A DNA stretch of 64,000 bases from Nodularia sp. (in: cyanobacteria). GTDB lineage: Bacteria; Cyanobacteriota; Cyanobacteriia; Cyanobacteriales; Nostocaceae. Shown here in pieces: positions 19,856 through 30,514 of the stretch. Both the position numbers and the translations under genes were made by a program. The stretch lies in the NCBI GenBank assembly GCA_007692755.1, contig REBL01000132.1, positions 20,673 to 84,672 on the forward strand, given 5' to 3'. The notes beneath the pieces were generated by a model. The model had not been told where the DNA came from, made no database searches, and worked only from the letters and a program-made list of their open reading frames with translations. Numbering within the stretch: position 1 is the first letter of the stretch; every line of letters begins with the position of its first letter.

Positions 19856-22276
19856 CTAACGATGCTGATGCTGTTCTAATAATTCTTTGGCTTTGGGTTT
19901 GTAAATTAGATAGAACAAAGCTTCAAGGTAGCGCAACAAGTCTTCGCGATTTTCCTTGGATGTAAAGTTCCAAAAACCATAAATCCGTGCTAAAGATAAC
20001 AGCTTAGTGGTATGGATTTTCCAAGTATATGTAGTTAATACTCGCTTAATTCCTTCTTCAGAAACGGCATCCCAATAGTGGGGACTTTGATCACACTTGG
20101 TAACAAATTCTAAGATTTTGGCGGCTGTTTCTTCTAAATTTGTGGGGTTAATGTAAAAGCCATTTATCTTATCTTGAATAATTTCTAATGGCCCACCAAA
20201 TTGGGTAGCAAAGGTTGGGATTCCGGAAACCATAGATTCCAAGATTGTTAAACCAAAGGCTTCAAATAAAGCTGGTTGGACAAAGATACCTTTACGGTCG
20301 GCTATGACTCGGTAAATTTCACCAGAATCAGATTTGCTTAAGCGTACACCCAACCAACGCACCTTTCCATAGAGATTGTACTCTTCAATAATTTGATAGA
20401 GTTTGATAATTTCGTCGCGTTCTTCGTTGTCGCCTGATTCTTCTACACGCAACTTACCCGCTACTAAAATTAAGTTGCAATGCTCCTGCAATTCTGGACT
20501 CTTACCATAGCATTCTGCTAAACCTGTGAGATTCTTAATTCGGTCAAGACGCGCTACTGAAAAGAGAGGACGCTTGTGAGGATCATCCAGCTTACCAAAG
20601 ATTTGGTTGGGATCTTCCAAGGTAAAGAGTATATCAGCAATGCGATCGCTATCAGCTTCGACTCGTTCTTCCTTCCGTGTGTAAGGGAAATAGTAACTTT
20701 CGTTAACTCCAGGAGGTACAACGTTGAATTTAGGACTGAATAATTCAATCCCGTTCACTACGTGGTACAACTCCGGCATGGTAAAGCATTTGTACGACTC
20801 GTACTGTCCCACACTATCGGATGTGCCGACAATTTCTTGGTAGGTACTGCTAACCACGAAGTTTGCCGCATTCATCGCAATTAAATCGGCGGTGAATTGC
20901 AAGGAGAAATGATATTTATCCTCTAATTCTTCCCAGTACAGGTTACTAAATAGGTATTTGGATTTTTCTAAAGCGTGGGCGATATTGCACTGAGTCACTT
21001 TCATCCGTCGTGCTAATAAAAACGCTACCAAGTTACCATCAGAGTAATTACCCACAATTAAGTCGGGTCTACCTTGGAATTCGGCGAGGAGTTCTTTTTC
21101 GGAATCAATGGCAAAAGTTTCCAGATAAGGCCAAAATTCAAACCTAGAAATCCAGTTTTGCGTCATATTGGGATTGAATTCCCGCAGAGGTACGCGCAAA
21201 ATCCAAGCGTTTTCTGTACCGTGAACTTTTTCTAGCCGTTGATTACACAGTGTCCCGTCACTATTGGGAATCAAACGAGTGAGAATAATTACTTTTGGCT
21301 CGACGTTTAGCCCCTCTAAACCTGCTAAATAGGCATCTTCTTGGAGTTGCTTTTCCAGATTCTTAGCTTGGTCGAGAACATAAACCACTTGTCCGCCAGT
21401 ATCAGGACGACCCAAAACGCCTTCTTGACCAAACCAACCGTGCGCCGATACCAGGACGATTCTAAAAATCATCGGGATGCGAGAGATAAAGGCTTCGATG
21501 GTTTGGGGGTCGGGAGAATCAATCAATTCATCTAAAATATCAAGGGTGTCACGTACCCGTAGGGCTGTGTTACCCCAACCCGGCTCAAATCCCATCATTT
21601 GCAATTCAAAGCGGAATTGTTCGTAGGGTTCGTCTTTGGGGCGATCGCGGACAAAGGTGATCGCTTTTTTAATTTGGGTGGAAAGTTGCTGCTGAGTTTT
21701 GATGCGATCGTTAATCAGCAGCTGTACACCGTTGTATTGGTGGAGACGCAAGAAATTTAATAAGCTGTCCAGCAATTGTTTCGAGTCTTGAAAGATTTTG
21801 CTGGATAGATAGCGGTTGAGGAATTGCACCCCCTTACCAATGTTTTTCGGGTCGCGGATGATTGGGGTGTAGTCATAAAAGGGGCCGAAATCTAGTTCCA
21901 GCAAATCACCTTCTTGGGGATTATATTTATCCACGAAGCGATCGCGTAGATCCAGCAGTTCCTGTACTGACATTGGCTCAACATTCAAATCCTCTGTTAG
22001 CCGATAAACTTCTTGTCCAGCAATTTGAGGACGAATGATAAAACAAAAGCTTGAATCCTCTTGAATAATTTCCTGAGTATAATAAATCAGTTTGCCTAAG
22101 CGAGAAGAAGCGGCAGAAGTTTCTGACTTCTCGGACTTGGAGCAATAATCAAGAAACACATTCAGGATGTCGTTACGCAGCAAGTAATTTTTTTCTTCTT
22201 GGCGTAACTGACTCACGAAGGAACGCAAATCGCTTTTTTCTTCGCTATCCAGGATTGCTTGGATCAGTTCAGACAT
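19856..22276 (-). CDS. susA: Sucrose synthase
   Basis: MSELIQAILDSEEKSDLRSF..., SAHGWFGQEGVLGRPDTGGQVVYVLDQAKNLE, GT-B glycosyltransferase C-terminus; ORF open to 22357 but MSELIQ is the more likely start. Confidence 0.92.
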   Translation of the reverse strand: MSELIQAILDSEEKSDLRSFVSQLRQEEKNYLLRNDILNVFLDYCSKSEKSETSAASSRLGKLIYYTQEIIQEDSSFCFIIRPQIAGQEVYRLTEDLNVEPMSVQELLDLRDRFVDKYNPQEGDLLELDFGPFYDYTPIIRDPKNIGKGVQFLNRYLSSKIFQDSKQLLDSLLNFLRLHQYNGVQLLINDRIKTQQQLSTQIKKAITFVRDRPKDEPYEQFRFELQMMGFEPGWGNTALRVRDTLDILDELIDSPDPQTIEAFISRIPMIFRIVLVSAHGWFGQEGVLGRPDTGGQVVYVLDQAKNLEKQLQEDAYLAGLEGLNVEPKVIILTRLIPNSDGTLCNQRLEKVHGTENAWILRVPLREFNPNMTQNWISRFEFWPYLETFAIDSEKELLAEFQGRPDLIVGNYSDGNLVAFLLARRMKVTQCNIAHALEKSKYLFSNLYWEELEDKYHFSLQFTADLIAMNAANFVVSSTYQEIVGTSDSVGQYESYKCFTMPELYHVVNGIELFSPKFNVVPPGVNESYYFPYTRKEERVEADSDRIADILFTLEDPNQIFGKLDDPHKRPLFSVARLDRIKNLTGLAECYGKSPELQEHCNLILVAGKLRVEESGDNEERDEIIKLYQIIEEYNLYGKVRWLGVRLSKSDSGEIYRVIADRKGIFVQPALFEAFGLTILESMVSGIPTFATQFGGPLEIIQDKINGFYINPTNLEETAAKILEFVTKCDQSPHYWDAVSEEGIKRVLTTYTWKIHTTKLLSLARIYGFWNFTSKENREDLLRYLEALFYLIYKPKAKELLEQHQHR

Positions 22277-22830
22277 GGTAACCCCTAACATTGATTTTAT
22301 ATTCTTGACTGGCAGGACAGAGCTATAGCAACCACCTTGACGGTTAAGACATGACAAAATTCTAAAATCCAGTCACAGCAAGCATTTCAATTTTGATTTT
22401 TGACTTTTGACTTTTGACTTTTGCTATAACATCTCCCCCTCTAGCCTGATCACATATAAACATAAATAAACACAGACGAATTCTCTATCTGTGTTCCTTA
22501 GCTCACCCATGAGTAGGCATCTTCATTCGTGTTTCTCTTTAGTCAGAATATATGCTACTCAGTATTTTTGCACTCTAACTCAGGACGGACAATTTTTCAT
22601 CCCGCCTCTGTATGTCATGATTCTCACACAAAGTTAGATAGATATTTGAAATTCTCGAAAAAATAATTTCTTGAATATAAAGAATATAGATACGTGACAT
22701 ATCAAGTATCTACAAGGGTTCACCGAAGACACATATTCAAATTCGGTCTATTTCTAAATAGTTTGTCTCACCATTGAGAGAAAAAAGTCTCTCTAAATGC
22801 AGAGTACATATCAGTATTAAGTTAAAATAG

Positions 22831-22904
22831 GGCGAACGATGGGAATTGAACCCACGAATGGTGGTACCACAAACCACTGCCTTAACCACTTGGCTACGCT
22901 CGCC
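22831..22904 (-). tRNA. tRNA-His(GTG)
   Basis: Cloverleaf read on reverse strand: GGCGAGCG acceptor with encoded G-1 opposite C73, anticodon loop TTGTGGT, T-loop GTTCAATTC; CCA not encoded. Confidence 0.93.
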
Positions 22905-22975
22905 ATTCGATATTCCTGATTATAGCACCATGATTAGCAAATAATCAAGAATTTTTTTTTCAAGGAACGGATTTT

Positions 22976-23410
22976 GTGAATTTAGAGTCTTTGGACTCCA
23001 ATAACTATAGAGAATCAAAGTTAGAACAAATGAAAGCACTTACCATTATTGCATGTTCGGGAGCAGTAGGACTAGCAGCCTTGGGGGTGGCAATGGCAAC
23101 AACAAATCCTTCTCAACCTGAATACGAAGAGTATGCAGCACAACGGCTTACAGAATATCTCAAAAAGGACGTTTGCCAAAAAACCACAAATTTTCTCGAA
23201 AATTTAATCAAGTCTCAATGCGAAACCCTGGTAGATCAAGCCACTCCCCAAATGCAAGAAATTCTGGGACGAAGTACGGAACAGCAGAATTTCGTGATCT
23301 TTAGTATTTACAGGACGGATTTAAAACTGAGTTCCTTGATACCTATTTATAAATTTGAAACGGTGGGAGCATTTAATAACTTTTATACTTACACTGCCGA
23401 AAAACAATAA
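22976..23410 (+). CDS. DUF4359-like protein
   Basis: N-terminal hydrophobic segment, NPSQPEYEEYAAQRLTEYLKKDVC... FSIYRTDL. Confidence 0.6.
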   Translation: MNLESLDSNNYRESKLEQMKALTIIACSGAVGLAALGVAMATTNPSQPEYEEYAAQRLTEYLKKDVCQKTTNFLENLIKSQCETLVDQATPQMQEILGRSTEQQNFVIFSIYRTDLKLSSLIPIYKFETVGAFNNFYTYTAEKQ

Positions 23411-23461
23411 GCCGAAAATTGGGAATACTGATCAGTAAGCCCAGTTAATGCTGAACTTGAA

Positions 23462-24805
23462 ATGAAACTCTGTCCCCATGATGGCTGTCTGTATTCGCAA
23501 AACCCCGACACGGCTCTAGTTTGTACCAAATGTGGTGGACAACTCTTACTCCAAGACCGTTATCACTTACTGGAGTGTATTGGACAGGGTGGATTTGGCA
23601 AAACTTATTTGGCTGTGGATGAACACCTTCCCTCCAAACTCAGGTGTGTCGTCAAACAACTTTATTTTCAAGAATCAGATAGGGAAAGCCTTCACAAAGC
23701 AGTAGAATTATTTCGCCAGGAAGCAGTGAGTCTGAATGAATTGCAGCATCCCCAAATACCTAAATTATTAGGGTACTTTGAACAGGATGATCAGTTGTAT
23801 TTGGTGCAGGAATTGATTTTAGGGCAAACCCTAGCACAAGAGTTGCAAGCACAAGGAGTTAAAAGCGAATTCCAAATTGGGGAATTACTCCAAAATTTGT
23901 TACCAGTGCTGCAATTCATTCATGACCGAAAAGTTATTCACCGAGATATTAAGCCAGCCAATATCATGCGTCGTCTACCCCAAGGGGATTTGGTGTTAAT
24001 TGACTTCGGGGTTGCTAAACACATCACCGCTACAGCATTGCTAAAGACAGGGACAACCATCGGTAGCCCAGAATATATTGCTCCTGAACAAACACGGGGA
24101 AAAGCTTTACCAGCCAGTGACCTTTACAGTTTGGGTGTTACCTGTATTCACTTACTCACGGGAATTCCTCCCTTTGATTTGTTTGATGTCATGAGCGATC
24201 GCTGGGTATGGCGTGACTATATACTGAGTGAAAATAAAGTCAGCCATGCCTTCGGTCAAGTTTTGGATAAACTGCTGCACCATTCCCTTCCTCAACGTTA
24301 TCAATCTGCCGATGAAGTTCTGCAAGCCCTGAATATATACAAACTACAGCTAGATAATTTCCAGGTAGAACTTGATTACAGCCGATTACGCGATGCACTG
24401 AGTTTACGACAATGGGAACAAGCAGACCGAGAAACTTGGGCGTTGATGTGTGAAGCACTCTCTAAGCCAATTGGTAGCTATATTTTTTGTAGTGATTTAA
24501 AAAAGTTGCCAGATGAGATTTTACAAACAATTGACCAATTATGGTTGAAGTATAGCAACGGGCGTTTTGGCTTTAGCGTCCAGAAGCAAATTTACGAAAA
24601 TTTTGACGGTGACTATGGCAAGTTTGCTGCTGCTATTAGCTGGAATTTTTATTACTCCAACTCTATTCCAGAATTCTTTTTTAGTTGGTTTGCTCCCAAA
24701 GGATATTTCCCTTCCAGAATTTGGGCTGGTGGGACGCAAGTTTGGCAACACACGCAGGTTTTAGTCTCGAAGTTACCAACCTGTTACCCTAAAAAGAGCT
24801 ACTAA
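23462..24805 (+). CDS. Serine/threonine protein kinase with C-terminal GUN4 domain
   Basis: Kinase motifs GQGGFGKTY, HRDIKPANIM, DFGVAK; GUN4-like LDYSRLRDALSLRQWEQADRETWALM...DQLWLKYSNGRFGFSVQKQIY. Confidence 0.88.
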   Translation: MKLCPHDGCLYSQNPDTALVCTKCGGQLLLQDRYHLLECIGQGGFGKTYLAVDEHLPSKLRCVVKQLYFQESDRESLHKAVELFRQEAVSLNELQHPQIPKLLGYFEQDDQLYLVQELILGQTLAQELQAQGVKSEFQIGELLQNLLPVLQFIHDRKVIHRDIKPANIMRRLPQGDLVLIDFGVAKHITATALLKTGTTIGSPEYIAPEQTRGKALPASDLYSLGVTCIHLLTGIPPFDLFDVMSDRWVWRDYILSENKVSHAFGQVLDKLLHHSLPQRYQSADEVLQALNIYKLQLDNFQVELDYSRLRDALSLRQWEQADRETWALMCEALSKPIGSYIFCSDLKKLPDEILQTIDQLWLKYSNGRFGFSVQKQIYENFDGDYGKFAAAISWNFYYSNSIPEFFFSWFAPKGYFPSRIWAGGTQVWQHTQVLVSKLPTCYPKKSY

Positions 24806-24821
24806 GAGTGAAACTTTTTCC

Positions 24822-25529
24822 ATGACATCTGCGTATTTACTAGTATCCCACGGCAGTCGTGACCCTCGCCCAGAAGTTGCTATGCAGCAATTAGCAGGGT
24901 TTGTATCCCAGAAATTGGGTAACAGCACATATCCCGTAGGTATAGCTGCTTTGGAGTTACAACCTCAGCCTTTACATCAGCAGATTCAACAATTTGCTAC
25001 TTCAGTTGACGGGGTTGATTGCTTGCAAGTTATACCGCTATTTCTGATCCCAGGTGTCCATGTGATGACGGATATTCCTGAGCAGATTGCTTTGGCAAAA
25101 CAGGCTCTTGGGGAAAATATAGTGATTAACCTGCAACCCCATCTCGGTAGTCAACCGGATTTAGTGAAATTACTATCTCAGCAAATGGCGACGATGAAAG
25201 CTGAAACCACAATTTTGTTAGCTCATGGTAGCCGTCGTACTGGTTCCTTAGAGCCAATAGAAACCATAGCCGCCCAGTTGGGAGCAGTTACTGCTTATTG
25301 GGCTGTAGCTCCTAGTTTAGAATCACGAATACAAGATTTGGTAGCTGCTGGTAAGAGAGAAATTACAATTTTGCCATACTTTTTATTTACAGGTGGGATT
25401 ACCGATGCGATCGCTCAGTCCATAGAAAAGCTAAAATTACAATTTCCTACTGTGACTTTCCAACTGGCTGCGCCTTTGGGAGCAAGTGCAGAATTAGCCG
25501 AGATAATTGGGGATTTAATAGATACATGA
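24822..25529 (+). CDS. Sirohydrochlorin chelatase (CbiX/SirB family)
   Basis: LVSHGSRDPRPEVA and LLAHGSRR repeats; overlaps cobA by 4 nt. Confidence 0.88.
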   Translation: MTSAYLLVSHGSRDPRPEVAMQQLAGFVSQKLGNSTYPVGIAALELQPQPLHQQIQQFATSVDGVDCLQVIPLFLIPGVHVMTDIPEQIALAKQALGENIVINLQPHLGSQPDLVKLLSQQMATMKAETTILLAHGSRRTGSLEPIETIAAQLGAVTAYWAVAPSLESRIQDLVAAGKREITILPYFLFTGGITDAIAQSIEKLKLQFPTVTFQLAAPLGASAELAEIIGDLIDT

Positions 25530-26305
25530 GCCGCACAGAGAAAGAAGCGCAAAAGTGTTTGGGTAAGGTTTATTTGGTAGGTGCGGGGCCAGGAGATCCA
25601 GGACTCATGACCCTTAAAGGTAAGGGTTTATTAGAAGGTGCAGATGTAGTGATTTATGATGCTTTGGTCAGTCCAGCAATTTTGGCTATGATTAATCCCC
25701 AAGCTGAAAAAATCAATGCTGGTAAGCGTATGGGGAGACATTCATTATTACAAGCTGAAACTACCCATTTGTTAATTGAAAAGGCGCAAGAAAACGCTGT
25801 AGTGGTGCGCTTAAAAGGTGGCGACCCGTTTATTTTTGGTCGCGGTGGCGAGGAAATGGCTGATTTAGTCCAAGCTGGGGTATCTGTGGAAGTTGTGCCG
25901 GGAATTACAGCCGGAATTGCGGCTTCTGCTTATGCGGGGATACCGTTAACTCATAGATCATACAGTTCTTCTGTTACTTTTGTGACAGGGCATGAATCAG
26001 CAGGTAAGTATAAACCACAGGTAAATTGGCAGGCGATCGCTCACGGTTCGGAAACCATTGTCATTTACATGGGCATTCACAATCTGCCTTATATTGTGGA
26101 AGAGTTAAAGCAAGCTGGGTTAGATTCAGATACACCTATAGCCTTAGTCCGTTGGGGTACAAGACCAGAACAAGAAGAATTAATTGGCACTATAGCCACC
26201 ATTATTGGGCAAGTTGAAGAAACAGGATTTAGCGCCCCTGCGATCGCGGTAATTGGCTCAGTAGTCAATCTGCACAGTATTCTCTCTGGGTGTCGCCCAG
26301 TATAA
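25526..26305 (+). CDS. cobA: Uroporphyrinogen-III C-methyltransferase
   Basis: VYLVGAGPGDPGLMTLKG, VRLKGGDPFIFGRGGEE, PGITAGIAASAYAGIPLTHR. Confidence 0.93.
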   Translation: MSRTEKEAQKCLGKVYLVGAGPGDPGLMTLKGKGLLEGADVVIYDALVSPAILAMINPQAEKINAGKRMGRHSLLQAETTHLLIEKAQENAVVVRLKGGDPFIFGRGGEEMADLVQAGVSVEVVPGITAGIAASAYAGIPLTHRSYSSSVTFVTGHESAGKYKPQVNWQAIAHGSETIVIYMGIHNLPYIVEELKQAGLDSDTPIALVRWGTRPEQEELIGTIATIIGQVEETGFSAPAIAVIGSVVNLHSILSGCRPV

Positions 26306-26335
26306 ATCAATAGATTCCAAGATGCTTTTAAGAAA

Positions 26336-26953
26336 ATGGGATTTTACTCACAAAGAATACTTCCTTATCTACTGGATTGGTCACTATCAGATCCAAGTAT
26401 TGCCAAATATCGACGAGAAATTTTGGTAGAAGTAAAAGGAGAAGTGCTAGAAATTGGTTTTGGTACAGGTTTAAATCTTTCCTACTATCCTCAATCACTG
26501 GCAAAGCTAATCACCATTGATTCTAATCCTGGAGTTAATCAATTAGCGCAAAAACGTATTCAATCATCCTCGATTACAGTAGACAATCACATTTTAAATA
26601 GTGAAAATTTACCCATGCCAGATGACACCTTTGATAGTGTGGTCAGCACTTTCACCTTATGTAGTATTGCCAAGGTTGAACAAGCGCTGCAAGAAGTCTA
26701 TCGGGTATTGAAGCCTGGAGGAAAATTTTTCTTTGTAGAACATGGATTGAGTAACGAACCCAAAATCCAAGTTTGGCAAAACCGATTAACACCCATACAG
26801 AAAGTTATTGGAGATGGGTGTCATTTGAATCGCAATATTAGACAATTAGTTGAGCAACAGTTCGATACTGTCACCTTAGAAGAATTTGTTGGTGAAAACT
26901 TACCAAAAATTGCCGGATATCTATATAAAGGTGTGGCAATAAAAGCAAAGTAA
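26336..26953 (+). CDS. Class I SAM-dependent methyltransferase
   Basis: VLEIGFGTGLNLSYYP, DSVVSTFTLCSI, YRVLKPGGKFFFVEHG. Confidence 0.85.
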   Translation: MGFYSQRILPYLLDWSLSDPSIAKYRREILVEVKGEVLEIGFGTGLNLSYYPQSLAKLITIDSNPGVNQLAQKRIQSSSITVDNHILNSENLPMPDDTFDSVVSTFTLCSIAKVEQALQEVYRVLKPGGKFFFVEHGLSNEPKIQVWQNRLTPIQKVIGDGCHLNRNIRQLVEQQFDTVTLEEFVGENLPKIAGYLYKGVAIKAK

Positions 26954-26990
26954 TTGATGATTGATATTCATATATAACAGCAGGACAGAA

Positions 26991-27428
26991 ATGATTTTTG
27001 CAGAAATTGAGTATCAGGACAAAACAGAACTGACCAGTGATCAAGTAATCAATCTTTATTCGCAATGTGGATGGTCATCAGCACAGAAGCCTGAGAAACT
27101 TTTGTTAGCACTTGCCAACTCGCACACAGTGATTTCAGCATGGCATGAGAATTTGCTGATTGGTCTTGGTAATGCCATTTCAGATGGTGCTTTGGTTGTT
27201 TACTACTCTCATTTATTAATATTGCCAGCATATCAAAAAAGAGGCATAGGACGGGAAATTATGAAACGTCTACAAAGTCGTTATATTAATTTCCATCAGC
27301 AAATATTACTGTCAATAGATCATGCTGTTCCCTTCTACGAAAAACTTGGTTTTCAGGATTCACAAGGTGTCACACCAATGTGGATATATCATGGGAATGA
27401 TATTGATGTTGCCAAAAAGCATGATTGA
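26991..27428 (+). CDS. GNAT-family N-acetyltransferase
   Basis: LLILPAYQKRGIGREIMKRL acetyl-CoA loop, VPFYEKLGFQ; second Met of ORF preferred. Confidence 0.8.
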   Translation: MIFAEIEYQDKTELTSDQVINLYSQCGWSSAQKPEKLLLALANSHTVISAWHENLLIGLGNAISDGALVVYYSHLLILPAYQKRGIGREIMKRLQSRYINFHQQILLSIDHAVPFYEKLGFQDSQGVTPMWIYHGNDIDVAKKHD

Positions 27429-27461
27429 TAGTCACCGCTAAATGTTGCTAGGAGGTATGAA

Positions 27462-28661
27462 GTGGCACAAATTATCATTGTCGGTGCGGGTCCCACAGGT
27501 GCAGCACTAGCTTTACTTCTAGTAAAACGTGGTATTAATGTCACCCTCATTGAAGCTGCAAAAGACTTTCATCGGGTGTTTCGCGGTGAGGGTTTAATGC
27601 CTAGTGGGTTAGATGCACTCACACAAATGGGACTATCAAAAGTGTTAGAAGAGATTCCTACTCGCCAACTCGATGGCTGGGAATTCATTATTGAAGGACA
27701 AAAATTATTTCGCGTAGACGAGCCAATGGGGTCAACTCGTCCCTGTACACTGGTATCACAACCGCCACTGCTCAAAGCCTTAATTTCCCAAGCTCAAACC
27801 CATGATGGATTTGAATTTATCCCAGGTGTTGCTGTCAAAGATTTATTTTGGAGTAATGAACGTGTTGCAGGTGTGATACTCAGTGATGGGCGACAAATTA
27901 CGGCTGATTTAGTCATTGGGGCGGATGGTCGCAACTCAATTGTGCGGGAACGTGCTGAATTAAAATTAGTACGTCAACCCAAAAATATAGATATTCTCTG
28001 GTTTAAATTGGCAGCTAGTCCCCAGTTTGCAGATGATAATGTGTTTCGGACAATTGTAAATAGCACTTGCATCTTTAGCATCTTTCATGGTGCAGAGTCA
28101 GGTAAACTACATTTAGCTTATGTAATCTCCGCCAACGAAAAAACCGACTACAAACAAGCAAACTGGGCAGAAATTTTCGCCTCACTATCCCCAGCATGGT
28201 TAGCAGAACATTTTCGCAATCATGCAGATACTATCGAATCTCCCATTAAACTGTCTGTTGTGGTTGGTAATTGTCCACAATGGCACGCACCCGGTATATT
28301 ACTTTTAGGTGACGCTGCACATCCCATGTCTCCTGTCCGCGCTCAGGGTATCAATATAGCGTTGCGTGATGTGATTGTTGCTGCTAATCATCTTGTACCG
28401 ATATTGCAAGCAGACGCGGAACACCAAAAAATTGATACTGCACTATCACAGATTCAAGCAGAACGTCAGCCAGAAATTATCCGCGCCCAGCAACTCCAGT
28501 TACACGAAGCCGCACAAGGCGAATTACTGCGAAAAAATGCCTTAGTGCGATCGCTCTTGGTTCAATTTGCGCCTTTGTTGCGGACAATAATTAAACAATC
28601 TTGGTTAAGGCGACAACGTGAAATGCGCGAGGGCATAATACAGGTCAGCTTAAAAGTGTAA
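27462..28661 (+). CDS. FAD-dependent monooxygenase/oxidoreductase
   Basis: IIIVGAGPTGAALALLLVKRG, GADGRNSIVRE, LLLGDAAHPMSPVRAQGINIALRD. Confidence 0.9.
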   Translation: MAQIIIVGAGPTGAALALLLVKRGINVTLIEAAKDFHRVFRGEGLMPSGLDALTQMGLSKVLEEIPTRQLDGWEFIIEGQKLFRVDEPMGSTRPCTLVSQPPLLKALISQAQTHDGFEFIPGVAVKDLFWSNERVAGVILSDGRQITADLVIGADGRNSIVRERAELKLVRQPKNIDILWFKLAASPQFADDNVFRTIVNSTCIFSIFHGAESGKLHLAYVISANEKTDYKQANWAEIFASLSPAWLAEHFRNHADTIESPIKLSVVVGNCPQWHAPGILLLGDAAHPMSPVRAQGINIALRDVIVAANHLVPILQADAEHQKIDTALSQIQAERQPEIIRAQQLQLHEAAQGELLRKNALVRSLLVQFAPLLRTIIKQSWLRRQREMREGIIQVSLKV

Positions 28662-28837
28662 TTTTTGACTAAAAAATCAGAAGATTTTATCTGTGTCGCC
28701 TAAGTAAAACTGATTAAATAATTACTATTTGTTGCAGATAGAGCTATGTGCAGCACATAGCTCTTAAATTGATGCAAAATAAAGGTATGGGTTGTGATTG
28801 AATACCCATTGTCCCTAACGTCAAAGGGAGAATAAAA

Positions 28838-29047
28838 ATGATTAACAAAGCATATTTGGTAACTTCGGCGACAGTTTTTGCTTTAGTCGCAATAGTGCAT
28901 TTTATCCGACTGGTTAATCACTGGCAAATTCAAATTGGGACAGTAGCCTTCCCATTTTGGGGGTCATGGTTAGCAGTTATCATTGGCACTGCATTAAGTA
29001 TGTGGGCTGTTAACTTAGCCTCTGAGTGGAGTGCTAGCCGTCAGTAA
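28838..29047 (+). CDS. Small membrane protein of unknown function
   Basis: 69 aa with two hydrophobic segments; aaagggag RBS-like sequence upstream. Confidence 0.6.
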   Translation: MINKAYLVTSATVFALVAIVHFIRLVNHWQIQIGTVAFPFWGSWLAVIIGTALSMWAVNLASEWSASRQ

Positions 29048-29203
29048 TTTTAGCCATCTCTAACTTTTATCCCCAGGTGCAGCGAAATCTGGGGACTTAG
29101 TATATTAATAATTAAGAAATAACCCGTGAACAATAAACAGAAAGATATATTTTTTCAAAGCTCAAACACAGAGGGTTCATAGCCGCTTCAGAAATTACGC
29201 AAA

Positions 29204-30310
29204 TTAGCTAATGTATTGAAAGATTATTTTCAATAAATCTCCTTGTGTAAAAGGTTTAGCTAAAAATCCTGAAGCTCTAACAAACTTCGCTCTAGCTCTA
29301 TCTATCAGCCCAGTTTTACCAGTTACCATAATCACAGGTGTATTTTTCAAAGATGAGTGTTTACGTAACAAAGAGCATAATTCATACCCATCTAAATTAG
29401 GCATTTCAACATCTAATAAAATTATGTCCGGTTTGGTACGAATAATTTGCATTAAAGCATTCAAAGAATCGGTAATTGTCATCACAGAAAACATTTGCTC
29501 ATCTAAGTAATTTTTAATAGTATTTAATACCGTAGGACTGTCATCAATACAGAGTATTTTGTAGAGGTTTTTGTCAGTAGTTGGTGTAGTTCCCTGACCG
29601 CTATTATAAAGATTATGAATATTGTGAGTTGATGTGCCGTGAGAGTATGCCGTTTTATTGGCTTCACTGACTCTAGGAGTTTTTTTTGTAGGTTGTGTTT
29701 GAGGGTGTGGCTGATTTAACCGCTCAACTGGCAAAGTTTGTACTGGATAAACAGGCGATGTCTCACCGTAGTTTCCCTCACGGCTACCCTTTTGATGCTG
29801 TTCGACTAATAAACGGATATTTAGATGACAGTACTTGGGCATATCATCTAGAAAGCTTTCCGGGACAAATTCATAACTTCCCTCTTCTAAACTCAAAAAT
29901 GTCTCCAAGACTTCGAGCGCCAACTTCTCTATTAGCATCGCTGCTTGAGCAGGGCTAATGTATTTTTGGCTGACTAACCAACAAATCGCCAGATAATCTG
30001 GGTTTGGGATTGCTTGATTCTCAATACCATTTTCAAATATTGCCCGCAACTGCTCATCAATTCCGTGAGGAAGAGACGAGATTTGCGGGCTTAAGCTTTG
30101 CAAGTGTCTGTAAAGCGGCTCAAACATCTTTTCGGAGTAGCAGGCATAAATCAGCTTACCCTCTTCTATATAGATTGACCAAGAGCCAGATGTGCTAAAG
30201 ACTTGCAAACAACCATTAACAGTCTTACTAGTAATTTTTTTTAGTAGCGATATGGGTTGAAGTTTTTGGAAAAATCTATATCTACTAATGGGAAGTGTCT
30301 TCATCGGCAC
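29204..30310 (-). CDS. PatA-like response regulator (DUF4388-type N-terminus plus CheY receiver)
   Basis: ILCIDDSPTVLNTIKNYL, phospho-acceptor IILLDVEMPNLDGYELC, VMVTGKTG...FLAKPFTQGDLL. Confidence 0.82.
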   Translation of the reverse strand: MPMKTLPISRYRFFQKLQPISLLKKITSKTVNGCLQVFSTSGSWSIYIEEGKLIYACYSEKMFEPLYRHLQSLSPQISSLPHGIDEQLRAIFENGIENQAIPNPDYLAICWLVSQKYISPAQAAMLIEKLALEVLETFLSLEEGSYEFVPESFLDDMPKYCHLNIRLLVEQHQKGSREGNYGETSPVYPVQTLPVERLNQPHPQTQPTKKTPRVSEANKTAYSHGTSTHNIHNLYNSGQGTTPTTDKNLYKILCIDDSPTVLNTIKNYLDEQMFSVMTITDSLNALMQIIRTKPDIILLDVEMPNLDGYELCSLLRKHSSLKNTPVIMVTGKTGLIDRARAKFVRASGFLAKPFTQGDLLKIIFQYIS

Positions 30311-30514
30311 AGATTTGAGATATAATTAACATCCGCTGTCAAAATTAGTGAATAACCTTTTCAGAATTCACAACGAGATTTTCAAAATTGGTGTATAGCT
30401 AAATATAGCGGTCACATTTGAGTTAGTACAGAGACTCTTCACCCCTAACTCCTAATTTCCCAATATCTGGTAAGCTATAGTTCAACAAACGACAATTTAC
30501 CGAAAACTTGAGGT

